Positions 1 through 10,200 of a stretch of 64,000 nt of DNA are shown in pieces. The translations under genes and the position numbers were made by a program. Location: contig NZ_CP060295.1 in NCBI RefSeq assembly GCF_014302995.1, forward strand, positions 5,013,501 through 5,077,500. Direction: 5' to 3'. The DNA is from Variovorax sp. PAMC26660. Its GTDB lineage: Bacteria; Pseudomonadota; Gammaproteobacteria; Burkholderiales; Burkholderiaceae_C. The notes below the pieces were generated by a model that was not told where the DNA came from, did not search any database, and saw only the letters and a list, made by a program, of their open reading frames with translations. Within the stretch, counting starts at the first letter, position 1. Each line of letters opens with the position of its first letter.

Positions 1-79
1 AGGACTGGAACAACGCGCCGGGCTCGTCGCCGTGCGGCGCCATGACGCCCAGCCCGGTGACGGCGACTTCGTGGTTCAC
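1..79 (-). CDS. beta-ketoacyl-ACP synthase, N-terminal fragment
   Basis: Only the first 26 codons lie inside the window; the gene continues past the left edge. It reads NHEVAVTGLGVMAPHG after a GTG start, which is the typical first strand and turn of a FabF-type 3-oxoacyl-ACP synthase (condensing enzyme). The GTG overlaps the TGA stop of the acyl carrier protein gene in a GTGA arrangement, so the two are probably translationally coupled. The catalytic Cys-His-His residues lie outside the window. A FabF-like or polyketide-type ketosynthase are both possible. Confidence 0.7.
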   Translation of the reverse strand, partial: MNHEVAVTGLGVMAPHGDEPGALFQS

Positions 80-330
80 GCGGCTTTCTGCGCCGCCTTC
101 GCGGCAACGACCTTGTCGACCAGCGCCGAGAGGTCGGCCAGGGTGTCGATGTTCGCGTCCTCGTCGGGCATGGTGATGCCGAAATGGTCTTCGATGGCAA
201 AGAGGAATTCGGCAAGGGCCAGCGAATCGAGCCCGCCGGTTTCGCGCATCGATGCGTGGGGATCGAGCTTCGACGGTTCGATGCCGTATTTCTCGTGGAT
301 CAGGTCCTGCAATTCCTTCAGCGAACTCAT
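76..330 (-). CDS. acyl carrier protein
   Basis: An 84-residue acidic protein with the carrier-protein signature GGLDSLALAEFLFAIEDHFG. Ser36 of the DSL motif is the expected site for the 4'-phosphopantetheine arm that carries acyl intermediates as thioesters. The length fits the 75-90 residues usual for the family, with a short Ala/Lys tail. It is followed at once by a ketosynthase gene (GTGA overlap), and the pair probably builds a specialised acyl chain rather than bulk fatty acid. The DSLALAEF helix is unlike the usual DSLDTVEL of housekeeping AcpP, which supports a secondary role. Confidence 0.85.
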   Translation of the reverse strand: MSSLKELQDLIHEKYGIEPSKLDPHASMRETGGLDSLALAEFLFAIEDHFGITMPDEDANIDTLADLSALVDKVVAAKAAQKAA

Positions 331-445
331 CGTGCGATGCCTGTCGTCATGTGCTGCCGCCGGTCGATTGCCACCCATGTCGGGTATGCCATGGATCGAT
401 CCCTTCCTCTTCGGCCTGTGGTCAGTGATGACCGATGATATCCGC

Positions 446-1156
446 TCAAACGGCAGGGGCATCCCCTCGAAAACGCCTGTGGGGCCGCCAGCGCAGCGAG
501 GGTATTGCGAACGCCATACCGAGCAGGGCGCCGGCCAGCACGTCCAGCACCACATGCTGCTTGACCGCCAGCGTCGAGTAGGCGATGGCGGCAAACCAGG
601 CCCAGTTCAGCACCCGCAGCAGGGCCGGCGTGCGGGCTTCGCGCAGCACCTGCCCGAGGCGGATGGCGGTGAAGATCGCCACGGCCACATGCATCGATGG
701 GCAGGCATTGCCCGCCGCGTCCACCCCTTGCAGCATCGCGAAACCGGGGAAGCCCGAGACATCGATGGACAAAGGGGGTATCTGGGTCGGCCAGAAGTAA
801 AAGAGGCTCAGGCCGCTGAGGCACAGCGCGCCGATCCACAGCCCGTAGACAACCAGCTCGCGAAAGCTGAGCAGCAGCCCCGGCGCGATGCCGACGTACA
901 CCCAGAGCGAGAGGTAGGCGCCCAGCGTGTAGGGCTGGAACGGAATCAGGTGGTCCAGCGCTGTCAGCGGCATCACCGTGACCGGAAAGGCCGGGTTGCG
1001 CAGCAGGTGGAAGTAACCGATGAAGAACAGCCACGTGAAGACCGTGGTGCCCACCGCCTTCAGCAGGAAATGGCGGCGGATGCGCAGGCCGATGTCGGCG
1101 GTCCACGTTCGCGGCCCGGAGGGAGGCGCCATCTGCAGGGGGATCGGTGGGTGCAT
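446..1156 (-). CDS. PAP2-superfamily membrane phosphatase or transferase
   Basis: A 236-residue integral membrane protein with about six hydrophobic segments. Two of the three PAP2 phosphatase motifs are visible: CPSMHVA (residues 152-158, equivalent to PSGH) and KQHVVLDVLAG (residues 199-209, the HxxxD motif with H201). The first motif, KxxxxxxRP, is not evident. This pattern is seen in the inositolphosphotransferase-like (Aur1/PAP2_3) branch, which acts on lipid phosphates at the membrane. It lies 115 bases downstream of the ACP gene on the same strand, so it may belong to the same lipid-related unit. The substrate is unknown. Confidence 0.7.
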   Translation of the reverse strand: MHPPIPLQMAPPSGPRTWTADIGLRIRRHFLLKAVGTTVFTWLFFIGYFHLLRNPAFPVTVMPLTALDHLIPFQPYTLGAYLSLWVYVGIAPGLLLSFRELVVYGLWIGALCLSGLSLFYFWPTQIPPLSIDVSGFPGFAMLQGVDAAGNACPSMHVAVAIFTAIRLGQVLREARTPALLRVLNWAWFAAIAYSTLAVKQHVVLDVLAGALLGMAFAIPSLRWRPHRRFRGDAPAV

Positions 1157-1212
1157 GGTGTCGTCGGTCGCCGATCTTGCCAGAGCCGCCGTGAACGGCA
1201 GCCCTGGCGACC

Positions 1213-2094
1213 TCACGTGGCGGCGGGGCGCTTTCGGTGTTGGAACGAAGTCGGCGAGCGGCCGGTGGCCGCCTTGAACATCGCGCAGAAGGCGCTGTCG
1301 GTGGCATAGCCGCTGGCGGCCGCCACCTGGCTGACCGCCATGCCGCGCGCCAGCAACGGCAGCGCGTGCGCCATCACGGCCTGCTGGCGCCATTGCTGCC
1401 AGCTCATGCCGAGCTGGTCGCGGAACAGCCGCGCCACCGTGCGCTCGCTGGCGCCGATGGTGGCGGCGCGCTCGGCCAGCGTGGCGCGGTCGGCCGGGTT
1501 GCGCAGCAGCGTCTCGCACAACTGGCGCAGGCGCTTGTCGGTGGGCAGGGGCACGTCGATGCGGATTTGCGTGGCGCGCTCCACCTCGTCGACCAGCAGC
1601 GGAGCGATCATGCGTTCGCGCTGCGGTGCCTGCGGATCGGCGGGCGGCAGGCCGTCGGGCGTGGTGTCCAGCGCCAGCATCAGCGCGCGCAGCAGCGGGC
1701 TGATCTCCAGCACCTCGCATTTTTCCCAGGTGGGCGCGAGCCATGCGTGCAGGTACACGGTGCGCAGTTCCGCGTCTTCGATCAGCGTGATGCTGTGCGG
1801 CATGTTGGCCGGCACCCAGAGCGCACGCGAGGGCGGCACGATGTAGCTGCCGTCCTGCGTGCTGAGCCGGATCACGCCACGCGTCGAGAAGGTGAGCTGG
1901 GGCCACGGATGCTCGTGCAGCTCGACCAGCGTGTCGGCGCTCAGAAAGTGCTCTTTGGCGCGCAATGGCCGCACCGCGTCGGGCGCGTACAGGTGCGGCG
2001 TGAGCGGGCCGACGCTGTTCGCGGGCGCACTCGCCGCCCCACGCGGCTTGGCGGGTGCGGCGTTCTCGGAGTAGGGGAAGGCGGCGCTTGGCAT
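1213..2094 (-). CDS. AraC-family transcriptional regulator, cupin type
   Basis: A 293-residue regulator with an N-terminal cupin-like sensor (residues about 50-140, including ELHEHPWPQLTF and VPANMPHSI) and two C-terminal helix-turn-helix motifs of the AraC/XylS type (about residues 195-290: ATIGASERTVARLFRDQLG, then AAASGYATDSAFCAMFKAATG). This architecture is common in regulators that control a divergently transcribed efflux gene, and an MFS transporter starts 89 bases away on the other strand. The ATG at 2094 lies just inside a CGACAA-ATG-TTGTCG inverted repeat, which could be its binding site. Confidence 0.85.
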   Translation of the reverse strand: MPSAAFPYSENAAPAKPRGAASAPANSVGPLTPHLYAPDAVRPLRAKEHFLSADTLVELHEHPWPQLTFSTRGVIRLSTQDGSYIVPPSRALWVPANMPHSITLIEDAELRTVYLHAWLAPTWEKCEVLEISPLLRALMLALDTTPDGLPPADPQAPQRERMIAPLLVDEVERATQIRIDVPLPTDKRLRQLCETLLRNPADRATLAERAATIGASERTVARLFRDQLGMSWQQWRQQAVMAHALPLLARGMAVSQVAAASGYATDSAFCAMFKAATGRSPTSFQHRKRPAAT

Positions 2095-2099
2095 AGTTT

Positions 2100-2114
2100 C
2101 GACAAATGTTGTCG
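2100..2114. promoter_or_regulatory. inverted repeat between araC-type gene and MFS gene
   Basis: CGACAA-ATG-TTGTCG is a perfect 6-base inverted repeat with a 3-base spacer, five bases upstream of the AraC-type start codon in the divergent intergenic region. Its position fits an autoregulatory operator. AraC proteins more often bind direct repeats, so the assignment is an inference. Confidence 0.35.
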
Positions 2115-2152
2115 CTGTATCGCCATTCTGCCGCGTCGGCGCCGCATAGCAT

Positions 2153-2173
2153 CGGAGCCCGCTCCGGTTTTTT
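2153..2173 (+). terminator. terminator-like hairpin in the MFS leader
   Basis: CGGAGC-CC-GCTCCG is followed by GTTTTTT, 11 bases before the MFS start codon. It looks like a short intrinsic terminator placed in a leader. The very small loop makes the stem weak, so it may be chance. Confidence 0.25.
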
Positions 2174-2183
2174 GTAGCAATCC

Positions 2184-3434
2184 ATGTCCTCCACTTCCTC
2201 GACCGCTGTTCCCCCCACCACCTTGCGCACCGACGCCAAGCTGATCGGGCTGGTCGGCCTGGCCCACGCGGTCAGCCATTTCAGCCAGCTCATCCTGGCG
2301 CCGCTGTTTCCGTGGCTCAAGGACGCGTTCAACGTGAGCTACACCGAGCTGGGTGCGGTGCTCACCGTGTTCTTCGTCGTGTCGTGCATCGTGCAGGCGG
2401 CCTCGGGCTTCATCGTCGACAAGCTGGGCCCGCGCCCGGTGCTGTTCGTCGGGCTGGGGGCGCTGGGGTTGGCCGCCTTCGGCTACGCGATGGCGCAAAG
2501 CTACTGGATGCTGCTGCTGTGCGCGGTGGTCGGCGGCATCGGCAACGGCGTGTTCCACCCGGTCGACTACACGCTGTTCAACCGCAAGGTCGCGCCGACC
2601 CGGCTGGGCCATGCCTACAGCGTGCACGGCATCACCGGCAGCCTGGGCTGGGCGCTGGCGCCGGCCTTCGTGGTGCCGATTGCCATTGCCTTTTCGTGGC
2701 GCGTGGCGCTGGCCTCGGCGGGCGCGGTGGCCGTCGTGGTGCTGCTGATCCTGTGGGTGTACCGCAGCGTGCTGTCGCTCGATGCAGCCGCCGTGCACAA
2801 GGCCACGGGGCAGGGCGAGCACGCGCCGGCCGGTGGCGAGTTCGACTTTCTGCGCATCCCGGCTGTGTGGATGTGCTTCGGTTTCTTCTTCTTCTATGCC
2901 GCGGTGATCAGCGTGGTGCAGACCTTCGCGCCGGCGGCTGCGGGCCATCTGCACGCAGTGCCGGTGGCGCTGGTGGCGGTGTGCCTCACGGTCTACATGG
3001 TGGCGAGCGCCGTGGGCATGGTCGTGGGCGGCTTCTTGGCGTCGGACCCGTCGCGCTGCGAGCGCATCGTGGGCGCGGGCTTCGGCATCGCGGCCATGCT
3101 GGCGCTGATCCTGGCCTTCGCCGAGTTCCCGCCGTTCATGGTGCCGGTGCTGTTCGGCGCGATGGGTTTTGTCTCGGGCATCGCCGGGCCGTCGCGCGAT
3201 CTGCTGGTCAAGAAATCGACACCGCCCAATGCCACCGGCCGCGTGTACGGCGTGGTGTATGCAGGGCTCGACATCGGGCAGGCCCTGGCACCGCTGGTGT
3301 TCGGCCGCCTGATGGATGCGGGCCAGTACACGAGCGTGATCGTCGGCCTGGCGCTGGTGCAGGGCGTGCTGATCGCCAGCGCCTTCAACGTGCGCCGCGT
3401 GCGTCGCACGGCGCTGGTGCCGGCCTCGGCCTGA
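2184..3434 (+). CDS. MFS transporter
   Basis: A 416-residue inner-membrane protein with about twelve hydrophobic segments and a cytoplasmic loop near residues 195-220. The start LIGLVGLAHAVSHFSQLILA and the loop-2/3 element DKLGPRPVLF resemble the fosmidomycin-resistance (Fsr)/oxalate-formate branch of the major facilitator superfamily. It is transcribed divergently from the AraC-type gene, which probably controls it. Export of a small toxic molecule is the most likely role, but the substrate cannot be read from the sequence. Confidence 0.8.
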   Translation: MSSTSSTAVPPTTLRTDAKLIGLVGLAHAVSHFSQLILAPLFPWLKDAFNVSYTELGAVLTVFFVVSCIVQAASGFIVDKLGPRPVLFVGLGALGLAAFGYAMAQSYWMLLLCAVVGGIGNGVFHPVDYTLFNRKVAPTRLGHAYSVHGITGSLGWALAPAFVVPIAIAFSWRVALASAGAVAVVVLLILWVYRSVLSLDAAAVHKATGQGEHAPAGGEFDFLRIPAVWMCFGFFFFYAAVISVVQTFAPAAAGHLHAVPVALVAVCLTVYMVASAVGMVVGGFLASDPSRCERIVGAGFGIAAMLALILAFAEFPPFMVPVLFGAMGFVSGIAGPSRDLLVKKSTPPNATGRVYGVVYAGLDIGQALAPLVFGRLMDAGQYTSVIVGLALVQGVLIASAFNVRRVRRTALVPASA

Positions 3435-3452
3435 GCGGGCGTCTGAAGCGGG

Positions 3453-3475
3453 TGCGGCCGATATCATCGGCCGCA
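3453..3475. promoter_or_regulatory. palindrome abutting the TauE start codon
   Basis: TGCGGCCGAT-ATC-ATCGGCCGCA is a perfect 10-base inverted repeat whose last base is the A of the ATG at 3475. TATCAT inside it is a possible -10 element that would put the transcript start at or next to the ATG. It may be an operator, or a leaderless promoter that happens to be symmetrical. Confidence 0.4.
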
Positions 3476-4227
3476 TGCAAGCCTTGTATGTGTCTGTGAT
3501 CGCTGGCGCCGTGCTGGCGGGTTTTGTGCAAGGCCTGTCGGGCTTTGCATTCGGGTTGGTCGCCATGTCGGTTTGGGCCTGGACGCTGGAGCCCCAACTG
3601 GCCGCGTTGCTGGCGCTGTTCGGCGCGCTCACCGGGCAGGTGATTGCCGCCATCACCGTGCGCCGTGCCTTCGACAAGAGTCTTCTCTGGCCCTTCGTGC
3701 TTGGCGGGCTCGTGGGCGTGCCCTTCGGTGTGTGGCTGTTGCCGCACCTCGATCTCGTGGTCTTCAAGCTGTGCCTCGGTGTGCTGCTGGTGCTGTGGTG
3801 CCCGGCCATGCTGATGTCGCAGCACCTGCCGAAGATCACCTTCGGTGGGCGCGCGGCGGACGGTGTGGCTGGTGCCATCGGCGGTGCGATGGCCGGCATC
3901 GGCGGTTTCTCGGGCACCATTCCCACGCTCTGGTGCACGCTGCGCGGCTTTCAGCGCGACACGCAGCGCGCGGTGATCCAGAACTTCAACCTGTCGATGC
4001 TGATGGTCGCGTTCGCGATCCATCTCGCGAGTGGCAGCATCGGGGCCTCGACCGTGCCGCTGCTGGCGGTGGTGGCGCTGGCCGTCGCGGTGCCGGTGCT
4101 GCTCGGCGCACGGCTTTATGTGGGCATCAGCGAGGCGGCGTTTCGCAAGCTGGTGCTGGGCCTGCTGACCGCTTCGGGCGTGGCCATGTTGGCGTCGGCT
4201 GTGCCGGCGATGCTGCAGCGTTTCTGA
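3475..4227 (+). CDS. TauE/SafE family sulfite exporter-like permease
   Basis: A 250-residue membrane protein with about eight hydrophobic segments in two similar halves, typical of the TauE/SafE (DUF81) family. Members move anions such as sulfite, sulfoacetate or organic acids across the inner membrane. Signature stretches include GFVQGLSGFAFGLVAMSVW near the N-terminus and GAIGGAMAGIGGFSGTIPTL in the second half. It starts 41 bases after the MFS gene with no Shine-Dalgarno sequence, directly after a palindrome. The substrate is unknown. Confidence 0.8.
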   Translation: MQALYVSVIAGAVLAGFVQGLSGFAFGLVAMSVWAWTLEPQLAALLALFGALTGQVIAAITVRRAFDKSLLWPFVLGGLVGVPFGVWLLPHLDLVVFKLCLGVLLVLWCPAMLMSQHLPKITFGGRAADGVAGAIGGAMAGIGGFSGTIPTLWCTLRGFQRDTQRAVIQNFNLSMLMVAFAIHLASGSIGASTVPLLAVVALAVAVPVLLGARLYVGISEAAFRKLVLGLLTASGVAMLASAVPAMLQRF

Positions 4228-4265
4228 AAAATTGCCTTGCTTCAACAACAACGAGGGAGCCGCCT

Positions 4266-7200
4266 ATGAATGCGCAGGACAGCGCCGAGTCTTCGGAGAT
4301 GGACGTGGCGGCGACGCCGGAACCCGCCATGTCCCTCCAGCGCATGCGCATCGAGGTCGAGGCCGATGCGACGCTCGGCTACGCCTCCATCCAGAACGCC
4401 GTGCCGGTTATCCGCTCGCTGCGCCTGACGAACACCGGCGCCGATGCGCTGGAAAACTTCGAGGTTCTGGTGGCGTGCAATCCCCGCTTCGCCGAAGGCG
4501 TCAAGCTGCGCTTCGACCGTCTGGGGCCCGGCGAATCACGGCGCATTTCTCCGCTCGATCTGCGGCCGGACCACAGCTACCTGGCTGAACTCCAGGAGGC
4601 TCTGACGGCATCGATCACGATCACCGCGCATGTAGGCAACCAGGAAGTTGCGCGTGCAGATCGCGCGGTGCAGGTGCTTGCCTATGACCAATGGGCCGGC
4701 ACGCGCGCCCTTCCCGAACTCCTGGCGGCGTTCTGCATGCCGAACAACCCGGCCGTCGACGTGCTGGTCGGCAAGGCCGCGAGTCTTCTCAGGGCTGCCC
4801 ACCATGAACTCTCGATGGACGGCTACCAGTCAAAAAGCCGCGACGTCGTCTGGAAGCAGATATCCGCCATCTACAGCACCATCAGCGCCGCGGGCTTGCA
4901 CTACGCGGAGCCGCCCGCATCGTTCGGCACCGACGGCCAGAAAATCCGCACGCCCGACCGCATCCTCGACACGAGCGTGGCGACATGCCTCGACCTGGCG
5001 ATGCTCTTTGCCTCCTGCTTCGAGCAGGCCGGATTGCGTGCTGTGGTCCTCTTCAAGGAAGGGCACGCCTGGGTGGGTGTCTGGCTTCATCCGGCGAGTT
5101 TTCCGGACCCTCTGACCGACGACGTGCAAGCCATACGCAAGCGGGTCGACAGCGGCGAATTGCTTGTGTTCGAGACCACGGGCGTGGCGCTGCACGCCAG
5201 CCATCGTCCGACGCTTCGCATCGCGATGGAACAAGGCAATGCGCTCCTGCTCGAAGAGGAGGCGTTTCGCTACGCGGTGGACATTCATCGTGCCCGCGAA
5301 GTCCAGATCCGGCCGCTGCCCTCGAAGGCCGCATCGCCAAAGCGGCCGGACGGTGAGCCGATGGAAGAGCAGCCTGCCGGCATCGAGTCGATGCCTCACA
5401 TGCCCGACCTGGATGTCGGCGCATTGGTGCCCCTGGACCTGAGCTACGCCGACACGCCCGAAGGTCGCCTGTCGAAGTGGAAGTCGCGGCTGCTGGACCT
5501 GACGCTTCGCAACAAGCTCCTGAATTTCAAGGCGACGAAGACGACGCTGCAATTCGTTGCCCCCGACCTTGCGCGGCTGGAAGACGTCTTGTCCGAAGGC
5601 AAGGACTTCAAGGTCCGGGCGCTGCCGTCGATCATGGAAGGCGCAGACCCGCGCATGGCGCAAGTGCATGCCGACCGCAACGGTCGCACGCCGTTGGACG
5701 ACATGGCGCTCGAGGCACTGTCGAATCGCGACCTGCTGGCGAAGGTTGCCCAGGAAGAACTGGACGGTCGCCTCCTGGCCATCCATACGGCGGCGCGAAC
5801 GGGCCTGGAGGAAGGCGGCGCCAACACCCTCTACCTGGCCCTCGGCCTGCTGCAATGGACCGAGGACGAGAAGTCCGAGCGCAAGAACGTCGCGCCCATC
5901 CTGCTGGTGCCCGTCACCTTGCAGCGCCAGTCCGTGCGCTCGGGTTTCAGGCTGACCCGGCACGACGACGAAGCCATCGTCAATCCGACGCTCCTTCAGT
6001 TCCTCAAGGCGAACTTCGAGTTGCGGATTCCGGGGCTCGACACCCTGCCCGTCGACGAGAAGGGCATCGACGTGAACCGCGTGCTGCAGGCTTTTCGCCT
6101 GGCCGTGGCCGAAATCAGGAAGTGGGAGGTCCGCGAGGAAGCGCACCTGGGCCTTTTTTCCTTCACCAAGTACCTGATGTGGAAGGACCTGCAGGATCGC
6201 ACGGACCAGCTCAGGGCCAATCGCGTGGTGCGGCACCTCATCGACAACCCGGGCCAGCCGTTCGTGCGCGACGGGGAAGCAGGTGAATTCGAGCGGCTGG
6301 ACCAGAGCTACAAGCCGCAGGACATCCTGGCGCCGTTGCTCTCGGACTCCTCCCAGTTGAAGGCCATCTGCGCGGTCGATACCGGACGCGACCTCGTGCT
6401 GGAGGGGCCACCCGGCACGGGCAAGAGCCAGACCATTGCGAACATCATTGCCCACAGCCTCGGGAAGGGGAAAACCGTTCTCTTCGTGTCCGAGAAGATG
6501 GCCGCGCTGTCGGTCGTTCACCGGCGGCTCACCGCCATCGGGCTGGGGCCGTTCTGCCTGGAACTGCATTCCTCGAAGTCGAAAAAGGCCGAGGTGCTGC
6601 AGCAACTGGGAAGCGCGCTGGACATGGCCGGCCAGCGCACGACCGACGACTGGTCCCGGGAGGCGGAGCGTCTTGCGCAACTGCGCCAGGACCTCAATGG
6701 CCTCGTCGATGCCCTGCACCGGAGCTACCCCAACGGCCTGACGGTGTTCGACGCGATCGGCGCCTGCCTGGGCCATGCGGGCAAGGAGCCTTCGGCGATG
6801 CCCTGGGCCGATGCACTGACGCACCAGCGCGACCAACTCGACAAGCTGCGGGAAAGCTCACGCAGCATGGCCGCGCTGGCGGGTTCCATCGGCGGACTGA
6901 ACGGGCATCCGCTCAGTCTCATCGGCATGACGCAATGGCGTCCGACCTGGGGCGACGATCTGCTGGCCGCCTGTCAGGAGCTGGCCCGCGTGACCACGGT
7001 GCTGCATGCCAGGGCGCAGGCGCTGGAACCGGTCCTGGGCCAGGGGCTCACAGGCTTGAGCATGGATGGCTATGCCAATCTGGATGCGCTGGCCGACACC
7101 TTGCTCGCGGCCCCCAAGGTTCCTGCGAGCCTTGCCCGGCAAGCACACGACCCATCGGCGCGTGCGCGTGTCCAGGCGCTGGTGAAGCACGGCGCGGCCC

Positions 7201-10200
7201 GCGCCAAGCATTGGGCGAGCGTCGGTTCCGGTTGGACGCCACAACTTGCCAAGCTCAACGGTGCCGAGCTGCTCGCGAGTTGGTCTGCCGCGAAGGCCTC
7301 TTGGTGGCTGAAAGCGCTGCTGGGCAAGCGTGCAGTCACCGCGAAACTGGCCGCTTTCCGTGAAGACATGAAGCGACCCCAGACCGCACAGGTCGATGCG
7401 ATGCTGCAGCCACTGGTCGAATTGAACGAAGAGGACCTGGTGCTGCAGTCGATGCATGCGGATGCGCAGGCGCTGCTCGAAGGCGCCTACGACGGCATCC
7501 ATACGGATTGGCAGTCGTTGGCATCCCATGAGGAATGGGCCGGGCAGTTCGCACAGGCGGTGTCGCGGGTCGCAGCCGGGGATGAACAACGCGCGCAGGC
7601 TCTGAGAAGCGCTCTGTCGCCGCTCGTCGCTGAAAACCGCGCGGCGCTGGAGCCCGATGCGAAGGTCGGGCAAGCCCTTCTCGATTTCCGAAGCGCGCTG
7701 CGCGACATGCGCCAGAAACTCGACACGCTGAACGACACCGCGAAGCCGGTGGCTCCTGTCGCTGGCCCGAGTCAAGCGGACGGCGCGCTCGAACGCATCC
7801 AGGGCGTCGTGGCCGGCTGGCAATCGGCCAGGCAGCGTTTGCAGGCGTGGTGCCTGTGGCGCAATGCGCGCGAGCAAGCTATCGCACTAGGGTTGCAGGG
7901 CTTGGTGTCCGACCTGGAGCGCGGCCTTGTCGGGCTGGGTGATGTGGCGCAGCACTTCGAATTCAGCTATCGAAACTGGTGGGCCAAGAAGGCCATCGAC
8001 GTCGACCCGATTCTTCGCAACTTTGCCAGTGCCGATCACGAACGCAAGATCGGCGAGTTCAGGGTCGCGGATGCCAATTTCCAGAAGCTCACGGAGCGTT
8101 ATCTCGCCGCGACCCTGGCCGGAAAAATCCCGTCCGCCGCGGGCGTCGAGGCGAAGGCCAGTCCGGAAATGGGGCGCCTTCTGCGCGAGCGCCAGAAGCA
8201 GCGCGCGCACATGCCCGTGCGCCAGCTCGTGCAGGCCATGCCCACGCTGCTGCCCAAGCTGAAGCCGTGCCTGCTGATGTCGCCTCTGTCGGTGTCGCAG
8301 TATCTGGACGCAGGGTTCTCCCAGTTCGATCTGGTCATCTTCGACGAAGCGTCCCAGATCCCCGTGTGGGACGCGATCGGCGTGATTGCGCGCGGCAAGC
8401 AGCTCGTGGTGGTCGGCGACCCCAAGCAACTGCCGCCCACCAACTTCTTCAACAAGTCATCCGACAGCGACGAGGCAACGGGTGACGACGAGCGCGTCGA
8501 AGACCTGGAAAGCATCCTGGACGAATGCCTTGGCGCGGGCATGAACAAGCTCAGCCTCAAGTGGCACTACCGCAGCCGTCACGAAAGCCTCATCACCTTC
8601 AGCAACCATCGCTACTACGACGACTCGCTCATCACCTTCCCTTCGCCGGTGACCGATGACGTGGCCGTCCGGTTCCAGCGCGTTGCGGGTGTCTACGACC
8701 GCGGCGGCAGCCGGACGAACCGCGCCGAGGCGGAAGCCATCGTCGAGGGCATCGAAGCGCATTTTCTGAATCCGAAAAAGCGAAACCAGACCTTGGGCGT
8801 GGTCACCTTCAACCAGACCCAGCAGGCGCTCATCGACACCTTGCTGGACGCGCGCCGTCGTGCCAATCCGGACCTGGACCGCGCCATCGCGGCGCAAACG
8901 GGTGAGAAGCTGTTCGTCAAGAATCTGGAGAACGTCCAGGGTGATGAACGCGATGTCATCTTTTTCTCGATCACCTACGGGCCGGACGCCGCCGGCAAGA
9001 CGACGATGAACTTCGGGCCGCTCAACGGCGAAGGTGGTCATCGCCGGTTGAACGTCGCAATCTCCCGTGCGCGAGAAGCCGTGGTCATTTACAGCACGCT
9101 GATGCCCGAGCAGATCGATCTGGCACGGGTGCGCGCTGCGGGTGTACGCGATCTGAAGCACTACCTGGAGTTCGCCATTCGCGGCGCGAGAGCGCTGGCC
9201 GAACAGAGCGTGCCGACGGGCATGGACCCGGAGAGCCCATTCGAGATCGCGGTCATCAAGGCCCTGCGCGACATGGGCTGGACAGTGCATCCCCAGGTCG
9301 GTTGCTCGGGCTATCGCATCGACATGGCCGTGGTGGACCCGCGTGCGCCCGGCCGCTACCTGGTCGGCATCGAGTGCGATGGCAGGGCCTATCACTCGGG
9401 CGCCACCGCGCGCGACCGCGACCGGCTCCGGCAACTGGTTCTCGAAGGGCTCGGCTGGCGGATTCACCGCATCTGGTCGACGGACTGGTGGATGAACATC
9501 GAGGCGGAGGTCCAGAAGCTCTCGCTGTTGCTTCAATCGCTCGTCGAGCAGGAGGTCGGCGGCGATGACGATGCAGTCGAGCCAGTCGTCGTGTCCGGCA
9601 TCGATCTGTTGGAGCCGGAACCAGAGGCGCAGCCCACGGTGGCGATGGGATCGGTCGCCAAATCCACCGTCGGTGCACATGATGCAGGTCGTCGCATCTA
9701 CACACCCGCGATCGTTGCGGCTGGCGATCCGGTCGCTTTCTATGGCGCCGTGTCGGCGCAACGGCTCTCCGAGCAGCTTCAGTTCGTGATCGACACGGAG
9801 GGACCGTTGCCGGAGTCGACGCTGTTCAAGCGCGTGGCGCGCGCCTGGGGGCTTGAACGTACGGGCCCCCGGATCGTCGATCGGCTCAAGGCGCTGGTGC
9901 CGCACGCGTTGCCGCGTACGACGGAAGCTCACGAGACCTTCTATTGGCCGGCCCACGCTGAACCGGTCGCCTGGGATGCGTTCCGCATTGCCGATGCAAC
10001 GGAGGGGTCCAAGCGGCACGTCACCGAGGTCTGCATGGAGGAGGTGGCCGCGCTGGTGCTGCACGTCGTGCGCGAGGCGGGAACGCCGGCGCGTTCGGAC
10101 ACCGCCAGGGCCGTGTGCCGCCTGTTGGGCATGTCGCGCACGCCGGCGGATGCAGAGCGCCGCGTCATGGACGCGGTGGAAGCACTGGTTGCGGCGAAGC

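Noticed and set aside
3573..4265. Possible N-terminal extension of the giant helicase gene, since its frame stays open far upstream
   Set aside because: This stretch is the TauE/SafE gene read in another frame. The ATG at 4266 has a good GAGGGAG ribosome binding site and gives a sensible N-terminal domain.
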